From Gautieria morchelliformis (lineage: Eukaryota > Basidiomycota > Agaricomycetes > Gomphales > Gomphaceae), in the NCBI GenBank assembly GCA_015179125.1, contig WHVA01000027.1, forward strand, positions 186,001 through 250,000: 64,000 bases of DNA, given 5' to 3'. The position numbers and the translations under genes are program-made. The notes beneath the pieces were generated by a model. It saw only the letters and a list, made by a program, of their open reading frames with translations. It searched no databases and was not told where the DNA came from. Of the stretch, positions 11,163-22,100 are shown in pieces (within the stretch, counting starts at the first letter, position 1; every line of letters begins with the position of its first letter).

Positions 11163-13082
11163 CTAACGGCGAAGGGGTAACCACGACCATAATGCCGCCA
11201 TTGCACTTGTTTCATCGATAAACTTTGGCAATTCGGCTCCTAATAAGCTCCGACCCGCACCATCTACCGCGACGCGCAGCAAGGATTCTTTTGCAGAGAA
11301 TATGTGCCCGCACCGATCTACATCTGGTCGGCCAGGAGACGCGGCCGCTTCATGTGCCTGCTCGATATGTGTAAGGGCATCATACTCAGCCTGAGAGACT
11401 GGTACAAGGCCCCATAACACACGGTTCTGCAGCGCCTTAAGGCGCAGGAATTGCGGATTTGACACCAGTCGCATGCGGTGTGTCGGTTTGGGTGGTGGTG
11501 TAATGGGACGGTAGGGAGAGCGGGGAAGAGTTGGAATGGCAGGGAATACGGGGACATATGTGGGTCGTTTAAGGGGGAGGAGACAAATAAAAGTTTCTGG
11601 GGATAGGCTGGGATTGGGATTAAGTGTATGGGTACGTGGTGTATGAGGACACGACACCGTGTGGATCGAGGGATCTGAAAACTCGTCCGTAGGCAAATAC
11701 GACGTTGGGAGCCTTGACACTAGATCCACTAATCCTTCAACGGCCCTACCACCTTTACTTAACCATCCATCGGCGGAGCCACGCCTCGTGTGTGAAACCT
11801 CACGTTCAACGATATGAGGCGCAGACTGTGTCCGACGATGAATATGGGTACGACAAGCACGATCTCCTTCGCGCGTTTCTCGCGTTTCTCGTAGGGAAAC
11901 CGAGGCCGCATGCTGGTGAAGTGGAGACTCTGTCGAGGGGACGAGAACAAACCTACTCTTCGATTTGGCGGGCGCGGCCATCTCAGCCTGAGATATGCGC
12001 GGAAAGAAAGTTTTAGAGGGAGAACACGGGGGCGCTAAGTCTGTCACCGTCGAAACAGACGTTGCGATGCTCGTTGTGGTGAGGATGGACGAAAACAGCG
12101 CGCTTGGTGCCGAGCATGATGATGACGCTGATGTCGAGGAAGAACTTGGGGATGTGATGCTATCTGACGAATCCGGGCGGTCCAGGCGAGGACGTGGTAA
12201 CATTGGCACAGTTGTGTCGGATGGCTGAGAAGATGAGGGTTTCGCGGACGGTCGTACAAGCATCTCGACGAGGGCAATGCCTCTTCGCCTTTGTTCGTGC
12301 CACATTGATCGAACAGCAAACAACTCAGCTTCATCAACGGGAAACAGAATATCCTGGCGGGTGCGAGGGGGACGACGGATGACAGGCTGTACTGTGTGGA
12401 TTGAGTCCAAAGAGCGGGAGAAAGCGGGCTCTATAATTGGTGATGGCCGCTGCCGCGACGGAGCTGCCATCTTGTCATGCCTGGGGGCCCTGAAATACTG
12501 GGCTCGGGCATCGCGTGCCTTCTGCTCGGCTTCTAACTGTGCTCTGAGCTTCCGCGATACCGCCTTCTCCTCCGCTGTTGCTGTCAACTCCCACACACGT
12601 CTTGCCTCATCCTCTTCTGCCTTCCTCATCGCCCAATTCTGCTCTGCTCGCGCTCGTTCCTCCGGAGTGGCATCAGGCCCCATGCCAGCAGATTCCGCAA
12701 AACACAAGTCGTCTTCGGTAACCGTGTCCAATCGCGGGTCATCCCAGTCTAAATAAACACCCTGAAGCTCGAGTACCCACTGTAGACATTGACGGAGATC
12801 CCCGTCGGCGTGTGCTTCATGTATGGCATCTTCAAGTGCGCCGGGCTCAGAGCGGTCGGGGGACTTGCGCTTGCGTGGAGGTGGAGGAGTATGGGGCAAA
12901 CGGGCTGGGTGTACGTTTGCACGGTAGCTGCGACGATGCAGATCGGGTTCGTTACCAGCGTACGTCACAGCGATGGGGGCGGACTTGGGCGTGCGAGACC
13001 GCCCTCGCTCTCGTTCTCGATGTTGATGAGAGGCGTGCATATGCCCAAAACTCGGCATGAGCAAGCTTTTGACCATAGCCAT
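11163..13082 (-). CDS. Hypothetical basidiomycete protein, 639 residues, Pro/Ser-rich
   Basis: Single uninterrupted frame from an ATG at 13082. I do not recognise the family. Residues 1-80 are basic and Arg/Pro-rich (HRERERGRSRTP, PPPPRKRKSPDRSE). Residues 80-110 and 115-205 look helical and charged, including LQCLQWVLELQGVYLDWDDP-like text and RAEQNWAMRKAEEDEARRVWELTATAEE. The middle (about 270-400) is a Ser/Thr/Pro-rich, probably disordered region. The last 90 residues contain a compact block (HRMRLVSNPQFLRLKALQNR, VLWGLVPVSQAEYDALTHIE). No signal peptide or membrane span is seen. It neighbours VPS33 in the same orientation with a 365-bp gap. Its length and clean frame make it a real gene; function unknown. 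Confidence 0.8.
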   Translation of the reverse strand: MAMVKSLLMPSFGHMHASHQHRERERGRSRTPKSAPIAVTYAGNEPDLHRRSYRANVHPARLPHTPPPPRKRKSPDRSEPGALEDAIHEAHADGDLRQCLQWVLELQGVYLDWDDPRLDTVTEDDLCFAESAGMGPDATPEERARAEQNWAMRKAEEDEARRVWELTATAEEKAVSRKLRAQLEAEQKARDARAQYFRAPRHDKMAAPSRQRPSPIIEPAFSRSLDSIHTVQPVIRRPPRTRQDILFPVDEAELFAVRSMWHEQRRRGIALVEMLVRPSAKPSSSQPSDTTVPMLPRPRLDRPDSSDSITSPSSSSTSASSSCSAPSALFSSILTTTSIATSVSTVTDLAPPCSPSKTFFPRISQAEMAAPAKSKSRFVLVPSTESPLHQHAASVSLRETRETREGDRACRTHIHRRTQSAPHIVEREVSHTRRGSADGWLSKGGRAVEGLVDLVSRLPTSYLPTDEFSDPSIHTVSCPHTPRTHTLNPNPSLSPETFICLLPLKRPTYVPVFPAIPTLPRSPYRPITPPPKPTHRMRLVSNPQFLRLKALQNRVLWGLVPVSQAEYDALTHIEQAHEAAASPGRPDVDRCGHIFSAKESLLRVAVDGAGRSLLGAELPKFIDETSAMAALWSWLPLRR

Positions 13083-13447
13083 CGATGAAAGATGATAGAG
13101 CCTTTGTGAGACGCATGGAAATGTGGTTCAAGGCGCGCACTTGCCTCATGGGGCTGCACAGCTTTCAGAGTCAAAGCCAGGTCGTTTGAACAGTGTGGAG
13201 CAGTTGTTGGCAGTATTAGGTTAGTAGATTAGAATCCTAGAGAGGCGGAAAACGAGGCCTGCGTTTACATTAAGGTGGGCTCCGTATGGAACGGAAGATA
13301 AGAAACGATAATTTTAGGCGGCATTCTAATTGGCAACTCCGTACATTTACTAATCTGATTTTCCACAAATAGAGATTTCATTTACAATACAGAAGTCAAT
13401 GGCGTAGGAAAAGCCAATAAGAACGTCCCGATTGGGCTTTCACACGC

Positions 13448-16230
13448 CTACCGCCCTACGGTGACAGGTCCAGCAGTTGCTCCGAAAGCGTCTATAAGTG
13501 TGTTACCATTTATAATGCTCGTGGTGGCGATAAGGAACTTGCGTCCTGGAGGACCGTGGATGAATAATGAGGCTCGCAGCAGGGCTGTAGAGGTCACACC
13601 TTTAGTCTGCCTTCCCATCCAACGTATCGCTGCAATCTCGGTGAATGTACATCCACCAAGGAAGAAAACAACCGTCGTGGTGGTTGAACTACCATTCAGC
13701 GGGCGGCCGAGGGTGGGCGCTGCTGATACTATAAGCAAATTTGAAATAATGAAAGTGAATAGTGGCGCACCAGATTGATGTGTCGAATGGCTAGGGCTGT
13801 CCATGTATACACTCTCTCCAGGGACTTGAGCCACGACATCCTCGAAGCCTTTCCAACCCGCAATAGGATGCGCCCGGACCTTGGCACGTCCTAGCTCAGC
13901 CTCTCCATCGTCGGCTCCTTGCTTTACCCTTGTTGCAGATGGCGGTGCAAGTACGCCTCCTTTCTGTGCGACACATTGCACTAGCCGACAGCTAAGGGGT
14001 GCGTATCCCGAGTATGTGTATGACATGTCACGATCTTCGGCGCGTTCTCGCTCGAGATCTTGATCAGCAGCAGCATCTGCCACTTTTGCGGTTGTTTCCG
14101 CCTCCTGATCTTCGACGACGAGCCGTAATGTCTTGCGCAGTAGTGCATATTGTGACTTCCTTGGAGGAGGTGAGGCATTAGCCAGATATGGCGGGAGGGG
14201 AGAAGGTAAAAGCAGCGAGGAGCTGGTAAGGTTGATCAGCAGCGGAAGGTTGCCATACCCATAGGCCTAAAAGAAATGTGATAGCAACAGGCGCTTAAAG
14301 ACAGCGAAGGCAAATCAGGGATGTGTGGGTCACCTGTAGCACTTCTCGCTTGAGATTTTCAAAGACCTTGGTCTTGATACCATCTGCAGTGAGAGAAGCA
14401 AGACACATCAACCTTAGCACAACGCGTTGATCCGCTCCCTGCGCGATTAAGTCCTCGATGGCAGCAAGCTGTGAAGGAGTGTCATACGATGATAATAAAT
14501 CTTCCCAATCGTCAGGCAATTGACCATGGGGAAGGAATACATTCATTTACTTTGCTGGATCTCGAGTGACTTTCCAAATCTCTCTGACCGCGTGAGCGGC
14601 ATAAGCAACTCTGATAATCCAGTGTCTGTGAAAACGAGGTTTCAGCGGTCATTTCCAATGTAGGGGAGCTTGACTTACGTAGCTTCAAAGACTGATGCTC
14701 TGTCTGCAGTCCACCAAGTTTTCCCACAAAGTCTTTAAGCTGTGCAACAGTCTTTGCTTTTAGCCGACCCTGCAACTAGGATTAGCATTATCAACAAGGA
14801 GCATTCCGAAACGCTTGTACCTTGTAGTCCTCCTCCAACCGCCTGGCAACTCTACTCAACCTCCTCCCAACATGCGCAAAGTTCAGATCACGCAGCTCCC
14901 GAAAGAGTGGATCATTGCCTGCAGTCAGGTGATGCTTTTTCTTTTTCTCTTTCTCTTTCGCGCCTTTAGGCAATGGGGCAGACGGCGGAGTCGCGGACGA
15001 CGTTGATGCGGCGGGGTTAGGGTCGGTGGGAGGGGAAAGGAGCGATGTAGGGAGTTCGACTTGGGCTGGGAGCGTGTGTGAGAGGACGCACAGAATCAAG
15101 ATACTAGAGAGTTACAATTCTTGATCCCAAGTAACTCATCCACGAGCCCCTCATACGTGAGCTGTGTCAGCAACGGTGTTACAAGGTCAACTTGGCGATC
15201 CAGCACGACCAGTGCGTCAATTTTCTCTGATGGTGCCAGGTGCGTTTCGGGAGTATGGGTGTGAGATGTGGGTGGAAGATTGTGAGACAACAAGCGAGTA
15301 AGGCGCTGCACAGATCGATATTCAGGTTTGCCATTAAATCAGATGGTAGCTGCGAGACGAACCGCTGCTTGATCGCCCTTGGCAACCATGCGTGGAAAGA
15401 GACCATATAGCCGTTGGAGGGTCGCCAGGGCTTGCGCGGAATCATAAATTACGGTCTCATCTCCATCCTAGTTCCAATGGGATCATCACGTCTAATTAGA
15501 CAGAGAGAGACAAATAAAGCAAGCTCACGACCCATATTTCTTTGAATGCCATGTCATACTCTAGGGAAATGACATCGTCCTCGAGTGGGATAAATTGTAG
15601 GTTATATGAAGAGACAGCGATCTCTCCCAGTACACCTTCTTCTTCCAATATACGCGTGGCAAGGGTCGAAGTGCGTGGAACGAGGAAAAGAGTATATGTG
15701 TGTTTCTGGGACGTTTGTGCGTGCCGTTTGATCTGGTCTCTCGATGGACAGAAATTAGCCAGGAAGCCTAGCCGCGGAAATCGAAAACACCACAAAGACC
15801 AGCCGCCCCTCGAAAAGATCTCAATCTATCACTCGACGATGAAGAGTATTTACCTGCAATAATTTTGATACATTTGATCAGTGGCCGACAGAAATATACA
15901 ATATTGGTCGTCGTGGCGGATAATGGGCCTGCCTCGAGCCAAAACATTTTGTCCACTCCATGGTGCTAACATTCTAAGTTAGAATACGTCCAGTTGCACG
16001 GAAAAGTTGGAGGTATCGTGTATTCATTTCACCTTAAGCAGCGACACCTCCGTCACCAAACCAAGCGGGCCAGCTATTGATGGATCAAGCACGAGCGTTT
16101 TCGCGCCATTGACAGAGTTCAGCGCATCTACCAGGGAACGTTTCGCGAGCTCTTTCAGGAGTGAAGTGTCCACCGCATTCTCAGTATCCAGTTTGGAACT
16201 GGAACTCTCAACCGCTGAGGACGAAGGCAT
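13448..16230 (-). CDS. VPS33: Vps33, Sec1/Munc18-family subunit of HOPS/CORVET
   Basis: Twelve exons in transcript order: 16230-16033, 15965-15854, 15737-15529, 15467-15363, 15305-15116, 15065-14821, 14769-14679, 14625-14551, 14500-14334, 14266-13771, 13728-13600, 13545-13448. The frame is kept, giving about 704 residues. Diagnostic blocks: [18 protein letters not shown] near the N-terminus, [99 protein letters not shown] near [13 protein letters not shown], and [14 protein letters not shown] then [13 protein letters not shown] at the C-terminus. Vps33 binds SNAREs and drives vacuole and endosome fusion. An acidic, Lys-rich insert at about 14930-15040 is a linker. The 3' splice site of exon 11 could also be 6 nt downstream. 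Confidence 0.93.
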
Positions 16231-17072
16231 ATTGTGTACCTCGGCATTTGCCGAGAAACCATATCGGATCCCGCTGCCAATTTTCAGGACGACAGCGACG
16301 GTCCAGAATACTTCTAGACACAAAGTACAGTACTTAGTTTGATCTGATTATTATTATTATGTCCGGATCTATCACAGCTTTCGAGGTCCTTTCATAAGTC
16401 ACATGCATCTGGCCAAGGGATATCGAGAGGATCGAAACGGCAAGTTCTTGTTGGTATGAAATGAAAAAGGCCAACTGAAAAATAGGGGAGCACGAGCACG
16501 AGCGAGGACGCCAGGTCGACTTGTTGCTTTGTCTCCGGCCAGGGTGAGGATGTGCGCTTTACGCACTAGTGTGCCGAGGCGTGCCAGGCTGTGTGAAGAA
16601 GGACGTGAGACAGGGTTGGACTGACATCAACAAATTAGCTCTATGTAGAAATTCAGTGCACAGGAAGAGGTCAATATGATGATTCTTACCATGCCGATTT
16701 GCATAATATCTGCGACGTCACTTTTGAGTCTTCATGCAATTTTAACAACACGGACAAGGGTTCAGAATATTGCGATAATCATATGGAACTAGGCTATGGA
16801 ACGAGAAAGATGGAAATGTATCGGCAGTGCACTAGTGATGATGTGGTGCCACTAGTACGTACTGGCCCTTCGGAGCAGACTCGCCTACATTGATGGGCCC
16901 ACATAAGGACTTCCACATTCATTCGCGTAGTACTAGCTTGCGAAGTAAGTAAGTATCTCGTGTATAGGTCCATGTAGATGCGTCTGGCACGATGGCAATG
17001 CCCACGATAGACGCTGCTAAGCCGCAAAGCTGTGCAGCCTGTGCTCTCGATAACTTCAACCAACTCGACACT
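16231..17072. other. Divergent intergenic region between VPS33 and NLR1
   Basis: 842 bp separate two genes that face away from each other, so the promoters of both should lie here. I see ATTATTATTATT at about 16349-16360 and GAGCACGAGCACGAGCGAGG at about 16488-16507 as small repeats, but no certain TATA box and no gene. Confidence 0.5.
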
Positions 17073-18666
17073 ATGGCTGCACTAGCAAACCTGGGGATAG
17101 TAGGCAAGTCCCTGACATGCAACCCGAACCTCTTGCTAGAATACTAACGAAAAGCGAAACAAATCAGCCAATGTCATTGCCGTCCTTCAACTCACGGGAT
17201 CGAATATCGGCGTGTGTTCCAAATACGTCGCTGGCGTGAAGAATGCACCCAGAGATCGGGATAGGATCACGACAGAGTTGGTGGGTCTGTGTACAGTGCT
17301 GACACAGGTTCTGCAGCTAGTACATGAAGAGACGGGAGGAACCTCCCGATTGGAGTCAGGACCGGCCTCTCGTTTGTCGGCTTTGAATAAGCAACTCCAT
17401 GTTTGCGGTGACGAGATGAAGCGTCTCCGGACGGCGCTGGGTGACGAGAGTGAGAATTTCGAGATGGGGGATCTCGAGGCGAGGCCGGATTGCAAAATTG
17501 AGGCGGTGCTGGGTCATGAGATGGCGGGTCTGGCAAAAGACCTTGGACCAAAAGGTGGCATGCAAGCATTGATGTGGCCGCTGAAGGAGGCAGAAGTCGA
17601 CAAGACTGTGGACAGTATCAGGAAGATCAAAGACTCGTTGATTATGGCGATGGAAGTAGATCAGATGTACGTTACCTTCGCTGCTTTCGACACAGTGCTG
17701 ACCATGCCAACAGACGCTTGACCCTGAAGATAGATAGTGGGGTCGAAGTGTTGCAGGAACAAGGTGCCAAGCTAAGCCAATCAGCGGAGGACATGAAAAG
17801 CGGTGTTCAATCCTTGCAGAGACAGACTGCAGAGAATAGCCAAGTTATGGAACAGGCCAAATTGGTAAGCCAGTCAACGCAGGACATGGTCCAATCTTTG
17901 CAGGGACAGGCTGCCAAGAATAGCCAGGCTATGGAACAAGCCAAATTGCGTACGTCACATGTTGCCAGTGTTCCCAAAGGTGGTAAGCTGATTCTGCAGG
18001 ATTCAATATGTAGAAGAGCATTGTCAAAAGGTCTATGACTGGTTGGCGGCTCCTGATCACGAAACAAAGCATAGAAATGCCCGTAGCATGCAACAGGGGA
18101 TGACTGGTTTATGGTTTGTGGAAGATGAACGCTTCCAAGAATGGCGAGAAGCTCCTCATTCTTTCCTTTGGCTCCATGGTATACGTGAGTCAGCTAAGCT
18201 GCACTATGCTGCTTTCCATTAATAGATGGTCACAGCTGGTGCAGGAAAAACAATCCTTTGGTATGTATATCATAATTGTCGTGAAATCATTCCTAACTAA
18301 CAAATGAACACATCAAGCTCAACCATCATTGAAGAACTTTCAATTCACTGCAGTTCTGACCCCTCCCTTGCAATAGCATTTTTCTATTTTGACTTCAACA
18401 ACAAGGACACCTTTCCAAACCCCGTGCTTCGTTCTCTGATCGAGCAATTGTCTGTACAATGCACAAGCATCCCCTCTGCCCTGGAGTCACTATTCTCTAA
18501 GAACAAGCAGGGTGGTGTACACCGAGACCCAGGTCAAGAGGATCTGATGTCAACCTTAAAAATGATCATCAGGAGCTTCCAGGCCATATATATTATTTTT
18601 GATGCGCTTGACGAATGCCCGGAGAGATCCAGATTTCTGAAAGTACTTGGAGAGGTACATGATTGG
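17073..18666 (+). CDS. NLR1 5' part: HeLo-like domain, coiled coil, first half of NACHT
   Basis: The start MAALANLGIV, spliced to ANVIAVLQLTG, matches the start of NLR2 (MAAALGLA, ASVIAVLQLTG), which fixes the ATG. This helical segment resembles the HeLo-like N-terminal domain of fungal STAND proteins (a family-level judgement). The exon at 17714-17949 is a coiled coil with two repeats of SLQ.QAA(E/K)NSQ.MEQAKL. Then come VYDWLAAPDHETKHRNAR, FLWLHGIPGAGKTIL (Walker A at about 312-319) and IYIIFDALDECPE (Walker B at about 410-418). The first intron is GC-AG (17104-17167, GCAAGT). The open frame stops 20 bases inside the Copia LTR, at the point where VHDW should continue. Confidence 0.85.
18662..18666 (+). 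repeat. Target-site duplication ATTGG of Copia-1, left copy
   Basis: ATTGG at 18662-18666 is repeated at 23926-23930 directly outside the two LTRs. The codons GAT TGG are completed on the left side and reading resumes in frame at 23931. Confidence 0.95.
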
Positions 18667-19164
18667 TGTAGAGGACAGGAATTATAGGCAGTAGGTATGG
18701 ACTTGTTAATGAAAAGAATAGACTAGAAATCAATTCACTCTCTCAGTGAATTTAGTGGTCACTCTAAATATATTATACACTACCTAGAAATCAATTCACT
18801 ACAGAGGATTTCTAGGTCAATAAATGCAAAGACTACTAGACTAATTTACTTGCCTCTCTCAGTGAATTTAGTGGTCACTGAGAGAGGGGGAAATGTGTTC
18901 CACTGCGCATGTACTACTACCCGGCCCTTTAGCGCCCAAGAGCTCGCGCGTCGAAGTCATTTCAGACTCCGCTGGGTGCAGCCGCTTGTGAAAGTAGGAA
19001 TAACAAGATGAAATAGAGAGATAAGGAATGAGTGGAAAATTTCGAAAATAACCAGAGAAATGGATGCATAATACAAGAACAATGTGAGAAGAAATTGGAA
19101 GGCCACACAACAAATTGGATATATTATGCTTGATTTTGGTGCAGGAGCATAAATGCACCCAACA
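18667..19164 (-). repeat. Copia-1 3' LTR
   Basis: On the element's own strand it starts TGTTGGGTGCATTTATG and ends CCTCTACA. It has the same length (498 bp) as the 5' LTR. The stretch CTTGAGGGGGCG just before it (19165-19176, minus) is the polypurine tract. Confidence 0.95.
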
Positions 19165-19177
19165 CGCCCCCTCAAGC

Positions 19178-22100
19178 TTAATATATTCCGATTTGCTCGT
19201 TGAGAATCTTCACTCTAGGACTAGGAAGTCCTTTAGTGAGGATATCTGCCAACATTTGTTCGGTTGGCAAATAAACGAGCTTGGCTTGTTGATTTTTGAT
19301 TATATCTCGAAGGAAATATAATCGGATGTCGAAATGCTTGGTTCTCGTGTGTTGTTGGGTGCCATACGTGATGGCAATGGCTGATTGATTGTCTGAATAA
19401 ACTTGGATGGGTCTGTTCAGTGGTTGGAATATTTCAGAAATAAAATGGCGCATCCAAAGAGCCTCTTTGCCTGCATGGGTCAGGGCGACGAATTCGGCTT
19501 CAGTTGATGAGAGGGCTACTATCGACTGTTTCTGGCAACTCCATGAAACAGTGCCTCCATCAATCTGAAATAAGTATGCCGAATACGAACGCCTATGACT
19601 CTGTGAACCCCAATCCGCATCTGAATACCCCATCAAGCCGTCTTGATTTCTTCCAAGTGTGAGTTTGTAATACTTCGTGCCTTTCAAATATTTGAAGACA
19701 CGTTTGACTGCATTCCAGTGTGTGCCACCTGGATTTTCAAGGAATTGCGAGAGTAATGACACCGCAAATGCAATGTCAGGTCGAGTGGCTACAGCCGCCC
19801 ACATCAGTGATCCTATAGCTTGCCTGTATGGAAACTTCGACATGGCTTTCTTGCCTCTCTCTGTAGAAGGACATTGGTCTTTAGATAATTTTACGGCTGG
19901 ATCAAGAGGCGTAGCATAAGTCTTTGCATCTTCGAGATTAAATTTTTTGATGATCTTCTCGATGTATGCAGGTTGTGAAATTGCAATGGTCTTCTTCTGC
20001 CAGTCTCTTTCGATTTTGAGATTCAATAGCCAATGAATCTCGCCTAGATCTTTCATACTGAAGACCTGAGCAAGATCTCGTTTGACTTCGTCCAGGACTG
20101 ATTGATTCTCAGCTGTGATGGTAAGATCGTCCACAGCTGTTGCAATGATCACATGCCCCTTTCCGCCACGTCTATAAAATACAGCCCCGTCTGTGGCTGA
20201 CGTAGTGAATCCTAACTTGTGGAATTCACCACTTAGACGTTTATACCATTCTCTTCCAGATTGCTTGAGGCCATAGAGTGCTTTCTTCAAAAGTAGCACT
20301 TCGCCTTTGTCTCCTGACTCATATCCATACGGCTGCTTCATGTAAATAGGTTCGGGCAACGTAGCATTGAGGTATGCATAGTCCACGTCCATTTGATGAA
20401 TAGGCCAGTCATTCCTAGCAGCAATGGCGCATATGATCCGTAGGGAGGATAACCGAGCAACAGGTGAGTATGTCTCATCATAGTCGACTCCAAACTTCTG
20501 TGTGAAGCCTTGGGCGACCATTCTCGATTTAGGCATTATTGGTTTCCCTTCTGGATTACGCTTCCAAAGGTAGACCCATTTATTACCGACAATGTTGGCT
20601 CCAGGAGGTGGTTTGGCTCGTTCCCACACTCCCTTGTCGATTAGGGCCTCATACTCTTTGTCCATTGATTTCTTCCATATAGGATTATTCAGAGCTTCGT
20701 CTGCATTGCTAGGTTCAATTTGACTCAAATCCGGCGCCTTGTTATTGTTTTGACCGTCGGTTAGAAACGCACTGATGGCACACTCATAGCTACTGATGCC
20801 ATCAATCTCGGAGGATAATTCTTGGTCGAATAAAACTTCTTCATGGTCCTCAACGTCCTCGTAAGCTAGCGTAGTCATATGTGCGCCAGTTTGTCTCTGA
20901 GTTTGAGATCTTGTCACGGGACCTGATGGGGCCGGCTGCACTTGTTGTTGACGGATCCTTTCGCTTCTCCTTATCGGTTCAGCTTCTCTAGGTCTGTCAT
21001 CAACTCCCTGAATAGGTTGCAGCTTTTCAAGATATTCTTCCGGTGCACTTTCATCAATTTCTTCGATCTTTGCCTCTTCGCTGACTAAGCGACCGGGCAC
21101 AGGCACTGATGCCGGAATGGCCTTCTTCTCCTCTTTAGACGTAGGTAGCTTGGATTCCTCAATAGAAATGATTGGGACCTTTCCCTTCTTCATTTCTGAA
21201 TCAAAGACAACGTTCCGCTCGACAGAAACTTTGTGCGAGTCAGGCCAATAAACATAATGACCATGGCTCTGCGCAGAAATTCCTATCCACCGAGCTCTCT
21301 TGGCACGAGCTGCCAATTTATCTCCCTGAGTGACTTTGACATAGATTTCAGTTCCCCACGCGTGAATGTCTTTGAGATTCGGTTTTTCATGGTGAATCAT
21401 CTCGTAGGGCGTTTTATCTGGTAGAGCTCTTGTATGCGTCCTGTTCCTAAGATAATTGGCATGCTGTATCGCATAGCCCCATAATATCTTAGGAAGGCCT
21501 GATTCTAGCAGCATGGCACGAGTTCTCTCAGTGAGAGTTCGGTTCAGGCGTTCCGCAACACCATTGGACTCTGGTGTGTCGTGTACCGTCAACTGATGCT
21601 TCGTGCCTTGTTTGGCTAGATGCTGTTCGAATTCAGAGCTCATATACTCGCCCCCTCGATCAGAAACAAGTGCCTTGATGTGCACATTTCTCTGTCGAAG
21701 CATTAAAGCCTCGTAGAGCTTGTATTTTGAGAATGCTTCTGATTTGTTCGCCATGAGATAGATCACCGATTCTCTTGAGTAATCATCGATAAAGGAGACA
21801 TAATATGACTTCTTATCGATTGTGAGGTGCCTTGCAGGTCCCCAGACATCAGAATAAATTCTGTCACCGAATTTTGATGTTCGGTCTCTGGGTTCTCGAG
21901 GAAGAGGTTTGCGCGCAATCTTGGCCTGAATACACGCATCACAGACAATTCTATCGCCTGTGGAGCTCAGTTCAATGCCCAATATCATGCCATGATTTAA
22001 TAGATGTTGTAGGGACTTCTGCGAGATGTGCCCCATCTTTTGATGAATTTCCATGGCAGATAAACACATATGGGCTTGAGCACTTGGTGACTGGAGGTCT

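Noticed and set aside
11163-13082. The long overlapping + strand frame 12277-12756 as a gene
   Set aside because: It is antisense to the 639-codon frame, which has far better length and a clean start.
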